DNA of 64,000 bases from Reyranella massiliensis 521 (GTDB lineage: Bacteria > Pseudomonadota > Alphaproteobacteria > Reyranellales > Reyranellaceae). Below are positions 35,664-46,896 of the stretch, piece after piece. The DNA lies in assembly GCF_000312425.1 (NCBI RefSeq), contig NZ_HE997181.1, forward strand, positions 1,607,561 through 1,671,560. Reading direction: 5' to 3'. Each line of letters starts with the position of its first letter. The stretch's first letter is position 1. The notes below the pieces were generated by a model. The model had not been told where the DNA came from, ran no database searches, and saw nothing but the letters and a program-made list of their open reading frames with translations. Both the position numbers and the translations under genes were made by a program.

Positions 35664-36374
35664 ATGCCAGCCGTCCTTCTGGCGCTGGTCGTTCTTGCAG
35701 CGATGGCGCTGGGCGTTGCCTGGCTTCTTCGGGCAAAGCCGTCGGCGCTGGCCCGTATCGTACGTATTGCCCTGGTCGTGCTGGGCGGCATCGGCGTCGG
35801 CGCACTGCTGATTTTCGGATTGCGCTTCCTGCCCGGCCTGCTGCCCGAGCTCCTGGGCCTCGCCGGCGTCGTCATTACGGCGTTGATTGCACGAGCGGCG
35901 CGTCACAGGCCGTCAGGCGGTTTCAGTTCGCCGGGCCATGGCCAACGCACGGAAGTGCGGACGGCCTTTCTGCAGGCCTGGATCGACCATGGCAGCGGCG
36001 ATGTTGGCGGGACGATCCTGTCGGGTCGTTTTGCCGGACGTACGCTCGATGCGCTGTCCGATCTGGAACTCCAAGAGTTGCACCGGGAATGTGCGGCGGA
36101 TGCCGATTCTCTCAGGGTGCTGGAGGCCTATCTCGATCGCCGCTTGGGGGCAGACTGGCGCAATGCGCAGCAACAGCCGCCGCCGCGCGGCCCGCGCACC
36201 GACATGACGCATGACGAGGCGTTGGCCGTCCTGGGGCTTACCGAGGGGGCAACCCCGGACGACATACGGGCGGCATACCGCCGCCTGATTCAGCGCATGC
36301 ACCCCGACGTCGGGGGGACGGCCGATCTCGCCGCCCGGATCAATCGGGCCAAGGACGTGCTGCTTGGTGGATGA
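35664..36374 (+). CDS. Membrane-anchored J-domain protein (236 aa)
   Basis: Two or three hydrophobic helices (about 2-22, 30-53 and 60-76) precede a cytoplasmic region and a C-terminal J domain (about 181-236). The domain has the HPD tripeptide at 213-215 and the helices DEALAVLGLTEGATPDDIRAAYRRLIQRM. The J domain stimulates the ATPase of DnaK-type chaperones; the client is unknown. Similar C-terminal J-domain membrane proteins occur in alphaproteobacteria. It starts 2 bp after mltG. Confidence 0.85.
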   Translation: MPAVLLALVVLAAMALGVAWLLRAKPSALARIVRIALVVLGGIGVGALLIFGLRFLPGLLPELLGLAGVVITALIARAARHRPSGGFSSPGHGQRTEVRTAFLQAWIDHGSGDVGGTILSGRFAGRTLDALSDLELQELHRECAADADSLRVLEAYLDRRLGADWRNAQQQPPPRGPRTDMTHDEALAVLGLTEGATPDDIRAAYRRLIQRMHPDVGGTADLAARINRAKDVLLGG

Positions 36375-36436
36375 CCTTGCCAGCGGCAGCCGCGGATGGC
36401 ATCTAGCCCGGCCCTCGGATTGTCACCCGGCAATCC

Positions 36437-36465
36437 CTGTCAAAGCATTGATTTGTCAATATAAT
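36437..36465 (+). promoter_or_regulatory. Sigma-70-like promoter of galU
   Basis: CTGTCA (36437-36442) and a perfect TATAAT (36460-36465) are 17 bp apart, and the galU ATG lies 26 bp further on. The 117-bp gap before galU is otherwise empty. Confidence 0.65.
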
Positions 36466-36491
36466 CCACCCGTTCAACGAGGTTGGTGAGC

Positions 36492-37367
36492 ATGGTTCAG
36501 CGTGTCCGTAAAGCCGTTCTGCCCGTCGCGGGCCTGGGAACCCGGTTCCTGCCGGCGACAAAGGCCATGCCCAAGGAAATGCTGACCGTGGTCGACCGGC
36601 CGCTGATTCAGTATGCGGTCGAGGAATGCCTGCAGGCGGGGATCGAGGAGTTCGTCTTCGTCTCCGGCCGCAACAAGGGCGCACTGGAGGATCACTTCGA
36701 CCACGCGTACGAACTCGAAACGACCCTCGAGCAGCGCAAGAAGGCGCCGGAGCTGAAGGAGACGCAGGCGGCCACCATCAAGCCCGGCAATGCGATTTTC
36801 ACGCGCCAGCAGAAGCCGTTGGGGCTTGGCCACGCCGTCTGGTGTGCCCGTCACTGGATCGGGCGCGAACCCTTCGCCGTATTGCTGCCCGACGAGCTGA
36901 CGCTCGATACGCCAAGCTGCATCGGCCAGCTCGCCGCGGCCCACGAGAAGACCGGCGGCAGCGTCGTTGCGGTGATGGATGTGCCGCGCGAGCAGACCAA
37001 GAGCTATGGCATCGCGGCGGTGAAGGGCGAGAAGGATGGCCTCGCCGAAATCACCGGCATGGTCGAGAAGCCCAAGCCCGAAGAGGCGCCGTCGACCCTG
37101 GCGCTGATCGGCCGCTACGTGCTCCTGCCGGAAGTGTTCGACCATCTCGACCGGCACGAGACAGGTGCCGGTGGCGAGATCCAGCTGACCGACGCCATGG
37201 CCAGGATGATCGGCAATACGCCGTTTCATGCCCTGCGCTATGCCGGCAGGCGCTACGATTGCGGCAGCCGCCTCGGTTTTCTCGAGGCCAACGTGGCGAT
37301 CTCTCTCGACCGGCAGGACACAAAGGCCGAAAGTCGCGCTCTCATCGAACGGCTGATGAAGGGCTGA
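36492..37367 (+). CDS. galU: UTP-glucose-1-phosphate uridylyltransferase GalU (291 aa)
   Basis: It makes UDP-glucose. The nucleotide-binding start KAVLPVAGLGTRFLPATKAMPKEMLTVVDRPLIQYAVEE is diagnostic, followed by QKPLGLGHAVWCA, LLPDELTLD and the GGEIQLTDAMARM segment. The ATG at 36492 is used; an in-frame TTG lies 9 bp earlier. It heads a plus-strand set with ugd (4 bp later) and the phosphohexomutase gene, which together supply precursors for polysaccharide and lipopolysaccharide. Confidence 0.95.
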   Translation: MVQRVRKAVLPVAGLGTRFLPATKAMPKEMLTVVDRPLIQYAVEECLQAGIEEFVFVSGRNKGALEDHFDHAYELETTLEQRKKAPELKETQAATIKPGNAIFTRQQKPLGLGHAVWCARHWIGREPFAVLLPDELTLDTPSCIGQLAAAHEKTGGSVVAVMDVPREQTKSYGIAAVKGEKDGLAEITGMVEKPKPEEAPSTLALIGRYVLLPEVFDHLDRHETGAGGEIQLTDAMARMIGNTPFHALRYAGRRYDCGSRLGFLEANVAISLDRQDTKAESRALIERLMKG

Positions 37368-37371
37368 CACA

Positions 37372-38688
37372 ATGCGCATCGCGATGATCGGTTCGGGCTA
37401 TGTCGGACTGGTGTCCGGTGCCTGCTTTGCCCAGTTCGGCCACGACGTCGTCTGTGTCGACAAGGAGGCTGCGAAGATAGAGCGGCTGCGCAAGGGCGAG
37501 ATACCGATCTACGAGCCGGGTCTCGACAAGCTGGTCGCCGACAATGCGCGCGCGGGACGGCTGTCCTTCAGCACGAACCTTCACGATGCCGTCGGTGGCG
37601 CCGATGCCGTCTTCATCGCGGTCGGCACGCCGACCCGGCGCGGCGATGGCCATGCCGATCTGAGCTATGTCTATGCCGCGGCGGCCGAGATCGCCGGGGC
37701 TCTCCAGCACTATACGGTGGTCGTCACCAAATCGACCGTGCCCGTGGGCACCGGTCGCGAGGTCGCTCGCATCATCCGGGAATCCCGGCCCACGGCCGAG
37801 TTCGACGTCGCCTCCAATCCGGAGTTCCTGCGCGAAGGCGCGGCGATCGAGGATTTCATGAAGCCCGATCGCGTCGTGATCGGAGTCGAGAGTACCCGGG
37901 CACGCGAGGTGATGGCTGCGATCTATCGGCCGCTGAACCTGATCCAGACGCCGATGGTCTTCACCAACATCGAGACGGCCGAGGTCACCAAGTACGCGGG
38001 CAATGCCTTCCTCGCGACCAAGATCACCTTTATCAACGAGATCGCCGACCTTTGCGAGAAGGTCGGAGCCGACGTCCACGACGTCGCGCGCGGCATCGGC
38101 CTCGACGGCCGCATCGGCCGGAAGTTCCTGCATCCCGGTCCGGGCTTCGGTGGCTCGTGCTTCCCCAAGGATACGCTGGCGCTCGCCTATACGGCGCGCG
38201 AGGTCAACGCGCCGCAGACGATCGTCGAACAGGTGATCGCGGTGAACGACGCGCGCAAGAAGCGGATGGCCGACAAGGTCATCGCCTTCTGCGGCGGCTC
38301 GGTTAAGGGGCTGCGGGTGGGCGTGCTGGGCCTCACCTTCAAGCCTGATACCGACGATATGCGCGATGCGCCGTCGCTCGACATCGTGCCGGCCCTGCAG
38401 GCGGCCGGTGCGACGATCGTTGCCTTCGATCCCGAAGGCATGACCGAAGCAGGGCGTCTGATGAAGGGGATCGAATTCGCCAAGACAGCGTATGAGGCCG
38501 CCAGCGGGGCCGACGTTCTGGTGCTGATCACCGAGTGGCACGAATTCCGCGGTCTCGACCCGCGCCGCCTCAAGGAATTGATGCGCCAGCCTCGCATCGT
38601 CGACCTGCGTAACGCCTTCAATCCCGAAGAGATGCGCGGCCTGGGCTTTGCCTACGAAGGCGTCGGCCGGCCCGCGCCCCGCAACTAG
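37372..38688 (+). CDS. ugd: UDP-glucose 6-dehydrogenase (438 aa)
   Basis: It oxidises UDP-glucose to UDP-glucuronate with two NAD+. The NAD motif MIGSGYVGLVSGACFAQFGH is at the N-terminus. Catalytic Cys263 lies in GFGGSCFPKDT, and the central and C-terminal UDP-binding domains are complete (LTFKPDTDDMRDAPSLDI). The substrate is the product of the adjacent galU gene. The two genes are separated by 4 bp and are clearly cotranscribed. Confidence 0.95.
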   Translation: MRIAMIGSGYVGLVSGACFAQFGHDVVCVDKEAAKIERLRKGEIPIYEPGLDKLVADNARAGRLSFSTNLHDAVGGADAVFIAVGTPTRRGDGHADLSYVYAAAAEIAGALQHYTVVVTKSTVPVGTGREVARIIRESRPTAEFDVASNPEFLREGAAIEDFMKPDRVVIGVESTRAREVMAAIYRPLNLIQTPMVFTNIETAEVTKYAGNAFLATKITFINEIADLCEKVGADVHDVARGIGLDGRIGRKFLHPGPGFGGSCFPKDTLALAYTAREVNAPQTIVEQVIAVNDARKKRMADKVIAFCGGSVKGLRVGVLGLTFKPDTDDMRDAPSLDIVPALQAAGATIVAFDPEGMTEAGRLMKGIEFAKTAYEAASGADVLVLITEWHEFRGLDPRRLKELMRQPRIVDLRNAFNPEEMRGLGFAYEGVGRPAPRN

Positions 38689-38718
38689 AACTCAACGCAC
38701 AACTCAGGAGTTTCCTGC

Positions 38719-40131
38719 ATGAGCCAGACGGCGCACAAGTTCGAGCCCAGCATCCTGCGCGAGTACGATATCCGTGGCGTCGTGGGCAACACCGTCCATG
38801 CCGCGGACGCGCGCGCGATCGGCCGTACCTTCGGCACCCTGGTCAAGCGCAAGGGCGGCAAGCGCGTGGCGCTGGGCTATGACGGTCGGCTGAGTTCGCC
38901 CGAGCTGGCGGCGGCGTGCATCGAGGGGCTGACGGCCGCCGGTGTCGATGTCGTGAACATCGGTGTTGCCGCGACGCCGATGCTCTACTTCGCCGTCTAT
39001 CATCTCGGCGCCGACGGCGGCATCCAGATCACCGGCTCGCACAATCCGCCGGATTACAACGGCTTCAAGATGATGATGGGCAAGAAGTCGTTCTTCGGCG
39101 CCGACATCCAGACGCTGGGTGCCATGGCCGGCAAGGGGGATTGGGAAAACGGGCAGGGCAAGGTCGAGAAGAAGGACATCCTGGCCGACTATGCCGCGCG
39201 CCTGCTGCGCGACGTGAAGCCTGGCAAGAAGCTCAAGGTCGCGTGGGACGTCGGCAACGGCGCCGTCGGCGTTTCGATCCGCGCCGTCGTCGACAAGCTG
39301 CCGGGCGAGCATTTCGTGCTGAACGAGAAGGTCGACGGCACCTTCCCGGCGCACCATCCCGACCCAACTGTGCCGAAGAACCTCGAACAGCTCGTCGCCG
39401 AAGTGAAGAAGCATAGCTGCGATCTCGGCATCGCGTTCGACGGCGATGGCGACCGTATCGGTGCGGTCGACGGCAAGGGGCGTATCCTGTGGGGCGATCA
39501 GCTCCTGGTCCTGTGGGCGCGCGACGTGCTGAAGAGCAATCCTGGCGCCACCATCATCGCCGACGTGAAGGCGAGCCAGGTGCTGTTCGACGAGATCGCC
39601 AAGGCCGGCGGCAAGCCGATGATGTTCAAGACCGGCCATTCGCTGATCAAGAGCAAGATGGCGGAGATCGGGGCGCCGCTCGCGGGCGAGATGAGCGGCC
39701 ACGTCTTCTTCGCCGATACCTTCTATGGCTTCGACGATGCGCTCTACTGCGGGCTGCGGCTGCTGAACGTCGTCGCCAACGCCAAGGAGAGCCTGGCGGA
39801 GATGCGCGACGGGCTGCCTCAGCCGGTCAATACGCCGGAGCTGCGCTTCGACTGCCCGGACGATCAGAAGTTCGGCGTGGTCGAGAAGGTGAAGGCACGC
39901 CTGCAGAAGGAGGGCGCGAAGTTCTCCGACATCGACGGCGTGCGGGTCAGCACCAAGGACGGCTGGTGGCTGCTCCGGGCGTCGAACACCCAGCCCGTCC
40001 TCGTAGCGCGCTGCGAGGCGGCCGACACTGCCGGCCTGGACCGGCTGAAGGATGAGCTGAAGGCCGCGCTGGCCGCCAGCGGCGTCGAACTGCCCGACGA
40101 TGTCGAGGCGGGCGGCGCCGGCCACCACTGA
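38719..40131 (+). CDS. Phosphomannomutase/phosphoglucomutase (470 aa)
   Basis: An alpha-D-phosphohexomutase with the phosphoserine Ser107 in TGSHNPPDYNG, the metal loop Asp241, Asp243 and Asp245 in FDGDGDRIG, the sugar-binding GEMSGHVFF, and the phosphate-binding RASNTQP near the C-terminus. It interconverts hexose 6- and 1-phosphates, feeding galU (glucose-1-P) or GDP-mannose. The bifunctional PMM/PGM (AlgC-like) group is the best fit. AGGAG precedes the ATG. Its stop overlaps the next start by 1 bp. Confidence 0.93.
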   Translation: MSQTAHKFEPSILREYDIRGVVGNTVHAADARAIGRTFGTLVKRKGGKRVALGYDGRLSSPELAAACIEGLTAAGVDVVNIGVAATPMLYFAVYHLGADGGIQITGSHNPPDYNGFKMMMGKKSFFGADIQTLGAMAGKGDWENGQGKVEKKDILADYAARLLRDVKPGKKLKVAWDVGNGAVGVSIRAVVDKLPGEHFVLNEKVDGTFPAHHPDPTVPKNLEQLVAEVKKHSCDLGIAFDGDGDRIGAVDGKGRILWGDQLLVLWARDVLKSNPGATIIADVKASQVLFDEIAKAGGKPMMFKTGHSLIKSKMAEIGAPLAGEMSGHVFFADTFYGFDDALYCGLRLLNVVANAKESLAEMRDGLPQPVNTPELRFDCPDDQKFGVVEKVKARLQKEGAKFSDIDGVRVSTKDGWWLLRASNTQPVLVARCEAADTAGLDRLKDELKAALAASGVELPDDVEAGGAGHH

Positions 40132-40565
40132 TGCGCTTCTTCTTCTACGGCACCTTGCTCGATCGCGACGTCACCGCGATCGTGCTGGGCCGTCGCCTGC
40201 CGCCACAGGCCTTTCTCGCGGCGAGCCTGTTGGGCCATGCGCGCCGCCGAGCCAAGGATGCCACCTATCCGGTGGTGATTCCCGATCCGTGTGGGGAGGT
40301 CGAGGGAGCAATCGTCGGCGGCCTCAGCCGCCGAGACGTAGCACGGCTCGCCGGCTATGAAGGGCCGGGCTATCGCATCGCACCGCTGCGGGTGAAGGTC
40401 AGCGGCGCTCTGACGACGGTATCGGTGTTCGAGCCGATCCAGACCCGGCTGCAGCCCAGCGCCGACCCCTGGAATCTGGCGCTATGGCAGCGCCGTCACA
40501 AGCGGGCGTTCGTGAACTGGCTTCGCAAGGCTCTTAACGAGCGCTTGGGGTATTCCACGCCGTGA
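40131..40565 (+). CDS. Gamma-glutamylcyclotransferase (AIG2-like) family protein (144 aa)
   Basis: The start MRFFFYGTLLDRDV is the GGCT-fold substrate loop, and AGYEGPGYRIAPLRV carries the conserved Glu-containing strand. Family members cyclise gamma-glutamyl compounds, but bacterial AIG2-like proteins are mostly uncharacterised. The TGATG junction with the preceding mutase implies coupling. Its last 32 bp overlap the convergent carboxypeptidase gene. Confidence 0.8.
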   Translation: MRFFFYGTLLDRDVTAIVLGRRLPPQAFLAASLLGHARRRAKDATYPVVIPDPCGEVEGAIVGGLSRRDVARLAGYEGPGYRIAPLRVKVSGALTTVSVFEPIQTRLQPSADPWNLALWQRRHKRAFVNWLRKALNERLGYSTP

Positions 40566-41991
40566 TCTGCAGCGCCGAGCAGTAGATCTTCTTCTTCTCG
40601 AGCTGCTTGCAGCCGTCGATGGCCTGGTCCTGCGACAGGTTGCCGAGCCGGGCGCGATGGAAGGTGCGGTTCGCCATCTGGACTTCGTCGACCATGGCAG
40701 AGGCCGACTTGACCGAGGAGGGGAGCTGCGACGTGGCGCGCGCCAGGGCGAGCTGGGCAGCCTGCGGATCGTTGAAGGAGCCGACCTGGATCACCCAGCT
40801 TCCGAGTGTGGGCGTATCGTTGGCAGCAGGGACTGCAGCGGTGGCGCGCACGGTTGCAGGTGCTGCCGGCGCCGGGGCGACGAAGCCCGCGTATTTCGGC
40901 GTGACGGTCGGCTTCTGCTGGGTCGTTGCATCCACCTTCGAGGCGGTCGCCGGCGGACGATAGGCCTCGGCGAAGCTTGCGCCCGGATCGAACTGGGCAG
41001 CCGTATAGCGGGCCGATGGCGGCCTGCGTTGCGCCGTCCAGGCCGAAAGCTGCATGGACTGGGCTATGGCAAAGCCACGGTCCATAAGCGCGGCCATCTG
41101 CCGGTCGCGCTGGCTGGCGCTGTCGCCGCCCATCACCACGCCGATCAGCCGGCGGTTATCGCGCACGGCAGACATCACGAGATTGAAGCCCGAAGCGTTG
41201 GTGTAGCCTGTCTTGAGACCGTCGGCGCCATCGTAGTTGCCGAGCATGCGGTTGTGGTTGGTGAGCGTACGATTGCGATAGGCGTAGCTCTGCACCGAGA
41301 AGATCCCGTAATAGTGGGGATAGTCGCGCAGCAATGCGTTGGCGAGCTTGGTGAGATCGCGAGCCGTCGTCACCTGCTCGCGGTTGGGCAGGCCCGAGGC
41401 GTTGCGGAAAACCGTCGAGCTCATGCCGAGCTGGCGCGCCTTCTGCGTCATGGCGCGGGCGAAGGCTTCCTCGCTGCCGGCCATGCCTTCGGCCAGCAGG
41501 ACGGCGGCATCGTTGGCCGAACGGGTGACCAGGGCCATCACGGCATCGCGCACGTTGACGGTGCCGCCCGGCGTCATGCCCATCTTGGTCGGCGGCGCAT
41601 TCAGCGCGTTCACCGACACCGGCAGCGAATCCCCCAGCGACAGCTGACCCGAGTCGAGGGCCGAGAAGGCGAGGTAGATCGTCATCATCTTGGTGAGCGA
41701 CGCGGGGTAGCGGAGCTCGTCCGCCCGGTCGGCAGCCAGCTCGCGGCCACTCTGGGCATCGACGATCAGGTAGGCGTCACGACCGCTTACTGCGGGGTTG
41801 GGCACCCAGGACGAGGCGGCAGGGGTGACGCGGCTTGCCTTGGAGCGAGCTTTGGACTTCACCGGCCCAGCCCGTTTGACAGATGTCGTCTGTGCGTCGA
41901 CGGGCAGCGGCGCCACCGTGGTGCCGACAAATATTACACCCACGGCTAGCCAGGAAAGGCTGACCGCGATTCGCCTGAAGGGGAAGGTCAT
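40534..41991 (-). CDS. D-alanyl-D-alanine carboxypeptidase with SPOR domain (485 aa)
   Basis: A secreted penicillin-binding protein of the DacA/DacF type with all three active-site motifs: SLTK (Ser98, Lys101), SAN (158-160) and KTG (260-262). It trims the terminal D-Ala from peptidoglycan stems. A Pro/Ala/Thr linker leads to a C-terminal SPOR domain (about 403-480, WVIQVGSFNDPQAAQ) that binds glycan stripped of stem peptides, so division-site location is likely. The N-terminal signal ends near VDAQ. This fusion is typical of alphaproteobacteria. Confidence 0.93.
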   Translation of the reverse strand: MTFPFRRIAVSLSWLAVGVIFVGTTVAPLPVDAQTTSVKRAGPVKSKARSKASRVTPAASSWVPNPAVSGRDAYLIVDAQSGRELAADRADELRYPASLTKMMTIYLAFSALDSGQLSLGDSLPVSVNALNAPPTKMGMTPGGTVNVRDAVMALVTRSANDAAVLLAEGMAGSEEAFARAMTQKARQLGMSSTVFRNASGLPNREQVTTARDLTKLANALLRDYPHYYGIFSVQSYAYRNRTLTNHNRMLGNYDGADGLKTGYTNASGFNLVMSAVRDNRRLIGVVMGGDSASQRDRQMAALMDRGFAIAQSMQLSAWTAQRRPPSARYTAAQFDPGASFAEAYRPPATASKVDATTQQKPTVTPKYAGFVAPAPAAPATVRATAAVPAANDTPTLGSWVIQVGSFNDPQAAQLALARATSQLPSSVKSASAMVDEVQMANRTFHRARLGNLSQDQAIDGCKQLEKKKIYCSALQITAWNTPSAR

Positions 41992-42153
41992 CGCGAATAT
42001 GCCATACGCTTAAATCGGATTTTTGTGCCCGGCCAATAGCTTATGGGCAATTGTTGTAAGATTACTAAAGATCATGGGATTGTGCAACGCTTCAGCCGCC
42101 GCCGTAGTGCCAAAGTTGGACCGGAAAGTGCTGAACCCCATCTGGAGGCAGCG

Positions 42154-42873
42154 ATGAAGGCTTTTTTTGTGGCGTTGACGACGCTGGCCATAGCCGCGGC
42201 ACCGTCGGCCTGGGCACAACGGGCGGATCGGAACGTCGACAAGCCTGTCGTTCGCAGCTTCCACTGGTTCGACTACGTCGCGGCCAAGGATATTCGCCAA
42301 GAATGTACACCGGGCGGCCGTAGCCGGCTGCGGCTGATTTACAATGCGCTGTGGGAAGAGCAGGTCCGCACTTACGAGGTTTTCCTGCAGCCGGACGGTA
42401 CGGCGGGCCTCGATATGGGCGTCTTGACCGGGCAGGGTACCGTGACCACGGGCATCACGAACATGCTGCTGTCGAAGCCGTCGGATATTCTCGGCCCCTG
42501 GAGCATGAAGCGCGGCCAGCGCCTGCTGAACGCGGCCGAAACCCGCGAACTTCTCGGCTTGCTCGAGGCCAGCCGCGGTTTTGGCCCGCCGCCCGACGGA
42601 CTTCGCCTGCCGGACAATGATTTCTGGTGGACGGTCGCTTCCTGCCGCAACGGTGTCTGGGGGTTTCAGGCCTACCACTATCCGACCGACGGTTTTGCCA
42701 ATGTGAAATTCTCGGCCAAGCTGTTCTCGTGGGACAATGTCCCGGTGCCTGTGAATCCGCCACGCAAACTTGAGCCGGCCGAACTGCGGCGCGACTGGAA
42801 CGCACCCATCGAGCGGGCGCGGGCAGACCGCTGGATGCTGGTGGTAGGCAAGGATGGTCTGCGGCCGAGGTAG
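42154..42873 (+). CDS. Secreted hypothetical protein (239 aa)
   Basis: A clear signal peptide (MKAFFVALTTLAIAAAPSAWA, cleaving before Gln22) precedes a soluble domain of about 215 residues. That domain has two cysteines (CTPGGRSRLRLIY and VASCRNGVW) that could form a disulfide in the periplasm. I do not recognise the family. GGAGG lies just before the ATG. It is divergent from the carboxypeptidase gene and ends 63 bp before clpS. Confidence 0.6.
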   Translation: MKAFFVALTTLAIAAAPSAWAQRADRNVDKPVVRSFHWFDYVAAKDIRQECTPGGRSRLRLIYNALWEEQVRTYEVFLQPDGTAGLDMGVLTGQGTVTTGITNMLLSKPSDILGPWSMKRGQRLLNAAETRELLGLLEASRGFGPPPDGLRLPDNDFWWTVASCRNGVWGFQAYHYPTDGFANVKFSAKLFSWDNVPVPVNPPRKLEPAELRRDWNAPIERARADRWMLVVGKDGLRPR

Positions 42874-42894
42874 CGGAATCGCTAGCACTGCCTA

Positions 42895-42900
42895 TATAAT
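42895..42900 (+). promoter_or_regulatory. -10 element of a clpS-clpA promoter
   Basis: A perfect TATAAT sits 36 bp before the clpS ATG, in the 63-bp gap after the hypothetical gene. No good -35 box is visible at the usual distance. Confidence 0.45.
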
Positions 42901-42936
42901 TCGCGTGTGGCTTTGACTTGGAGTTTGATCGGAACG

Positions 42937-43341
42937 ATGGACTTTGTGCGTAGTGCAGGCGAATGGCGGTTGGGCGGCCCGAACGAGCCTCCCGGAGGGC
43001 CGCCGCAGCAGCCGCCACGCCGTGACGATGGGCAAGGTGGTGATGACGGTCGCACTGGAGCCCTGACGCTCACGCGGACGCGCACCAAGAAGCCGTCGAT
43101 GTACAAGGTGTTGATGCTGAACGACGACTACACACCAATGGAATTCGTCGTCGACGTTCTGCAGAACATCTTTCAGAAGAATCGCGAAGAGGCCACGCAG
43201 ATCATGCTTCACGTCCATCAGAAGGGTGTGGGCGTGTGCGGTGTCTACACCTACGAGATCGCCGAGACCAAGGTGACTCAGACGGTGGATTACGCCCGCA
43301 AGAACCAGCACCCTCTCCAGTGCACGTTGGAGAAAGAGTAG
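42937..43341 (+). CDS. clpS: ATP-dependent Clp protease adaptor ClpS (134 aa)
   Basis: The ClpS core is complete: [58 protein letters not shown]. The N-degron pocket residues (Asn-Asp in [11 protein letters not shown] and the HVH histidine) are present. It delivers N-end-rule substrates to ClpA. A Pro/Gly/Arg-rich N-terminal extension of about 45 residues precedes the core. The ATG at 42937 is used; an in-frame GTG at 42907 would add 10 residues. clpA follows after 39 bp. Confidence 0.93.
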   Translation: MDFVRSAGEWRLGGPNEPPGGPPQQPPRRDDGQGGDDGRTGALTLTRTRTKKPSMYKVLMLNDDYTPMEFVVDVLQNIFQKNREEATQIMLHVHQKGVGVCGVYTYEIAETKVTQTVDYARKNQHPLQCTLEKE

Positions 43342-43380
43342 CGACCGGAGAGTAGTTCGTTTTTCTGCCGAGGTGGTTCG

Positions 43381-45698
<2,318 letters not shown>

Positions 45699-45702
<4 letters not shown>

Positions 45703-45872
45703 ACGCTTTTCGGCCTCTCTGGATCGCCCTTCGCGCCGCGGTGCTCGCCACCGCGGTGTTTTGGGTCGCATTGTTCCTCGTCGACAAGATCGGCTGGCAG
45801 GCGCCGCTCGGGCTTACCGAGCAGCTCCTTTTCTTCGTGATCTTCTTCATCGGGGTGCTGATGACCAAGTAG
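45699..45872 (+). CDS. Small two-helix membrane protein overlapping clpA (57 aa)
   Basis: A GTG inside the clpA stop (GTGA) opens a 57-codon frame. It encodes two predicted transmembrane helices (about residues 8-28 and 42-56) joined by a short polar loop (DKIGWQAPLG), ending LMTK. Composition is strongly hydrophobic with a basic N-terminus, as in real small membrane proteins, and the overlap suggests translational coupling with clpA. I do not recognise the family. It ends 20 bp before the convergent Bug gene. Confidence 0.6.
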
Positions 45873-45892
45873 GTCGTCAGTCTTTAGTCCCG

Positions 45893-46867
45893 CTAGTTGG
45901 CGCCCTTCAGGCCGAGTTCCTGGACCAACTTGTCCCACTTGCTAGTTTCAGCACGGATCATCTCGCCGAACTTGTCTGGACCCATCGGCGAAATGATGGC
46001 GCCAGTCTTCTCGATGCGTTCTCTCACTTCGGGTGACTTGAGCGCGGTCGAGATTTCCGAGTCGAGCTTAGCGACGATGTCCTTCGCCGTGCCTGCCGGG
46101 GCCACGATGCCGTACCAGACGCTGATCTCATAACCCGGCAGGCCGAGTTCCTCGGCGATGGTCGGCAGTTGGGGCGCCTGCGGCGAACGCTGGGGACTTC
46201 CGACCGCCAGTGATCGCACTTTGCCGGAATTGATGTGGGTCAGCGCAGCCGGCAGCGTCGGGAAGTAGAAGGAGACCAGGCCATTCATCGTGTCGGTGAT
46301 GGCCTGTCCGAAGCTCTTGTAGGGAACGTCCTGGATGTCGATTCCATAGCGCTGGCGCAACAGCTCGACCTCGAGATGACTGGGCGAGCCCTTGCCGGAG
46401 GTGCCGTACATTACCTTGCCGGGATTGGCCTTGGCATAGGTGATGAGTTCCTTGAAGTCCTTGTAGGGAGCGTCTGGCCGAGTCACGGCAGCCATCGGCT
46501 GCACGGCGACCTTGGTGACTGCGCTGAAGTCGTTGACCGGATCGTAGGTGGGCTCCTTCATCATGCTCGGACTCACCGTCAGCGTAGTCGGCGCCATCAG
46601 GAGCGTGTAACCGTCCGGTGCCGCCTTGGCCGCCATCGCGGTGCCGATGGCGCCGCCCGCGCCGTCGCGATTCTCTACGACGACACTCACCTTCATCTGC
46701 TCGGAGAGCTTGTCGGCCAGGATGCGGGCCACGATGTCGGCGCCGCTGCCGGGGCCGTAGGCCACGATCAGGCGGATGGGCCGTGACGGATAGGGCTGTG
46801 CCTCGGCCGGCAAGGCGGACAGGCCGATGGCAAGTGTGACGGCAAGAACTCCCAGTATCTTTCTCAT
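45893..46867 (-). CDS. Bug-family (TctC-like) solute-binding protein (324 aa)
   Basis: The signal peptide (cleaving after AEA at about 23) is followed by YPSRPIRLIVAYGPGSGADIVARIL, AAPDGYTLLMAP, VPYKSFGQAITDTMNGLVSFYF and KVRSLAVGSPQRSP, all Bug-family hallmarks. The usual PFxPGG loop is changed to AYGPGSGAD. It binds an unknown, probably carboxylate, ligand in the periplasm. It is the last gene of an IclR-MaoC-CaiB-Bug set, 29 bp after the CoA-transferase gene, so the ligand is probably the substrate of those enzymes. Confidence 0.9.
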   Translation of the reverse strand: MRKILGVLAVTLAIGLSALPAEAQPYPSRPIRLIVAYGPGSGADIVARILADKLSEQMKVSVVVENRDGAGGAIGTAMAAKAAPDGYTLLMAPTTLTVSPSMMKEPTYDPVNDFSAVTKVAVQPMAAVTRPDAPYKDFKELITYAKANPGKVMYGTSGKGSPSHLEVELLRQRYGIDIQDVPYKSFGQAITDTMNGLVSFYFPTLPAALTHINSGKVRSLAVGSPQRSPQAPQLPTIAEELGLPGYEISVWYGIVAPAGTAKDIVAKLDSEISTALKSPEVRERIEKTGAIISPMGPDKFGEMIRAETSKWDKLVQELGLKGAN

Positions 46868-46896
46868 GACGTTTCCTCTTTCGTTTTTCTTGGTAT

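Noticed and set aside
43342..43380. T-run between clpS and clpA as a terminator
   Set aside because: GTTTTTC is present but no stem precedes it, so the two genes are probably cotranscribed.
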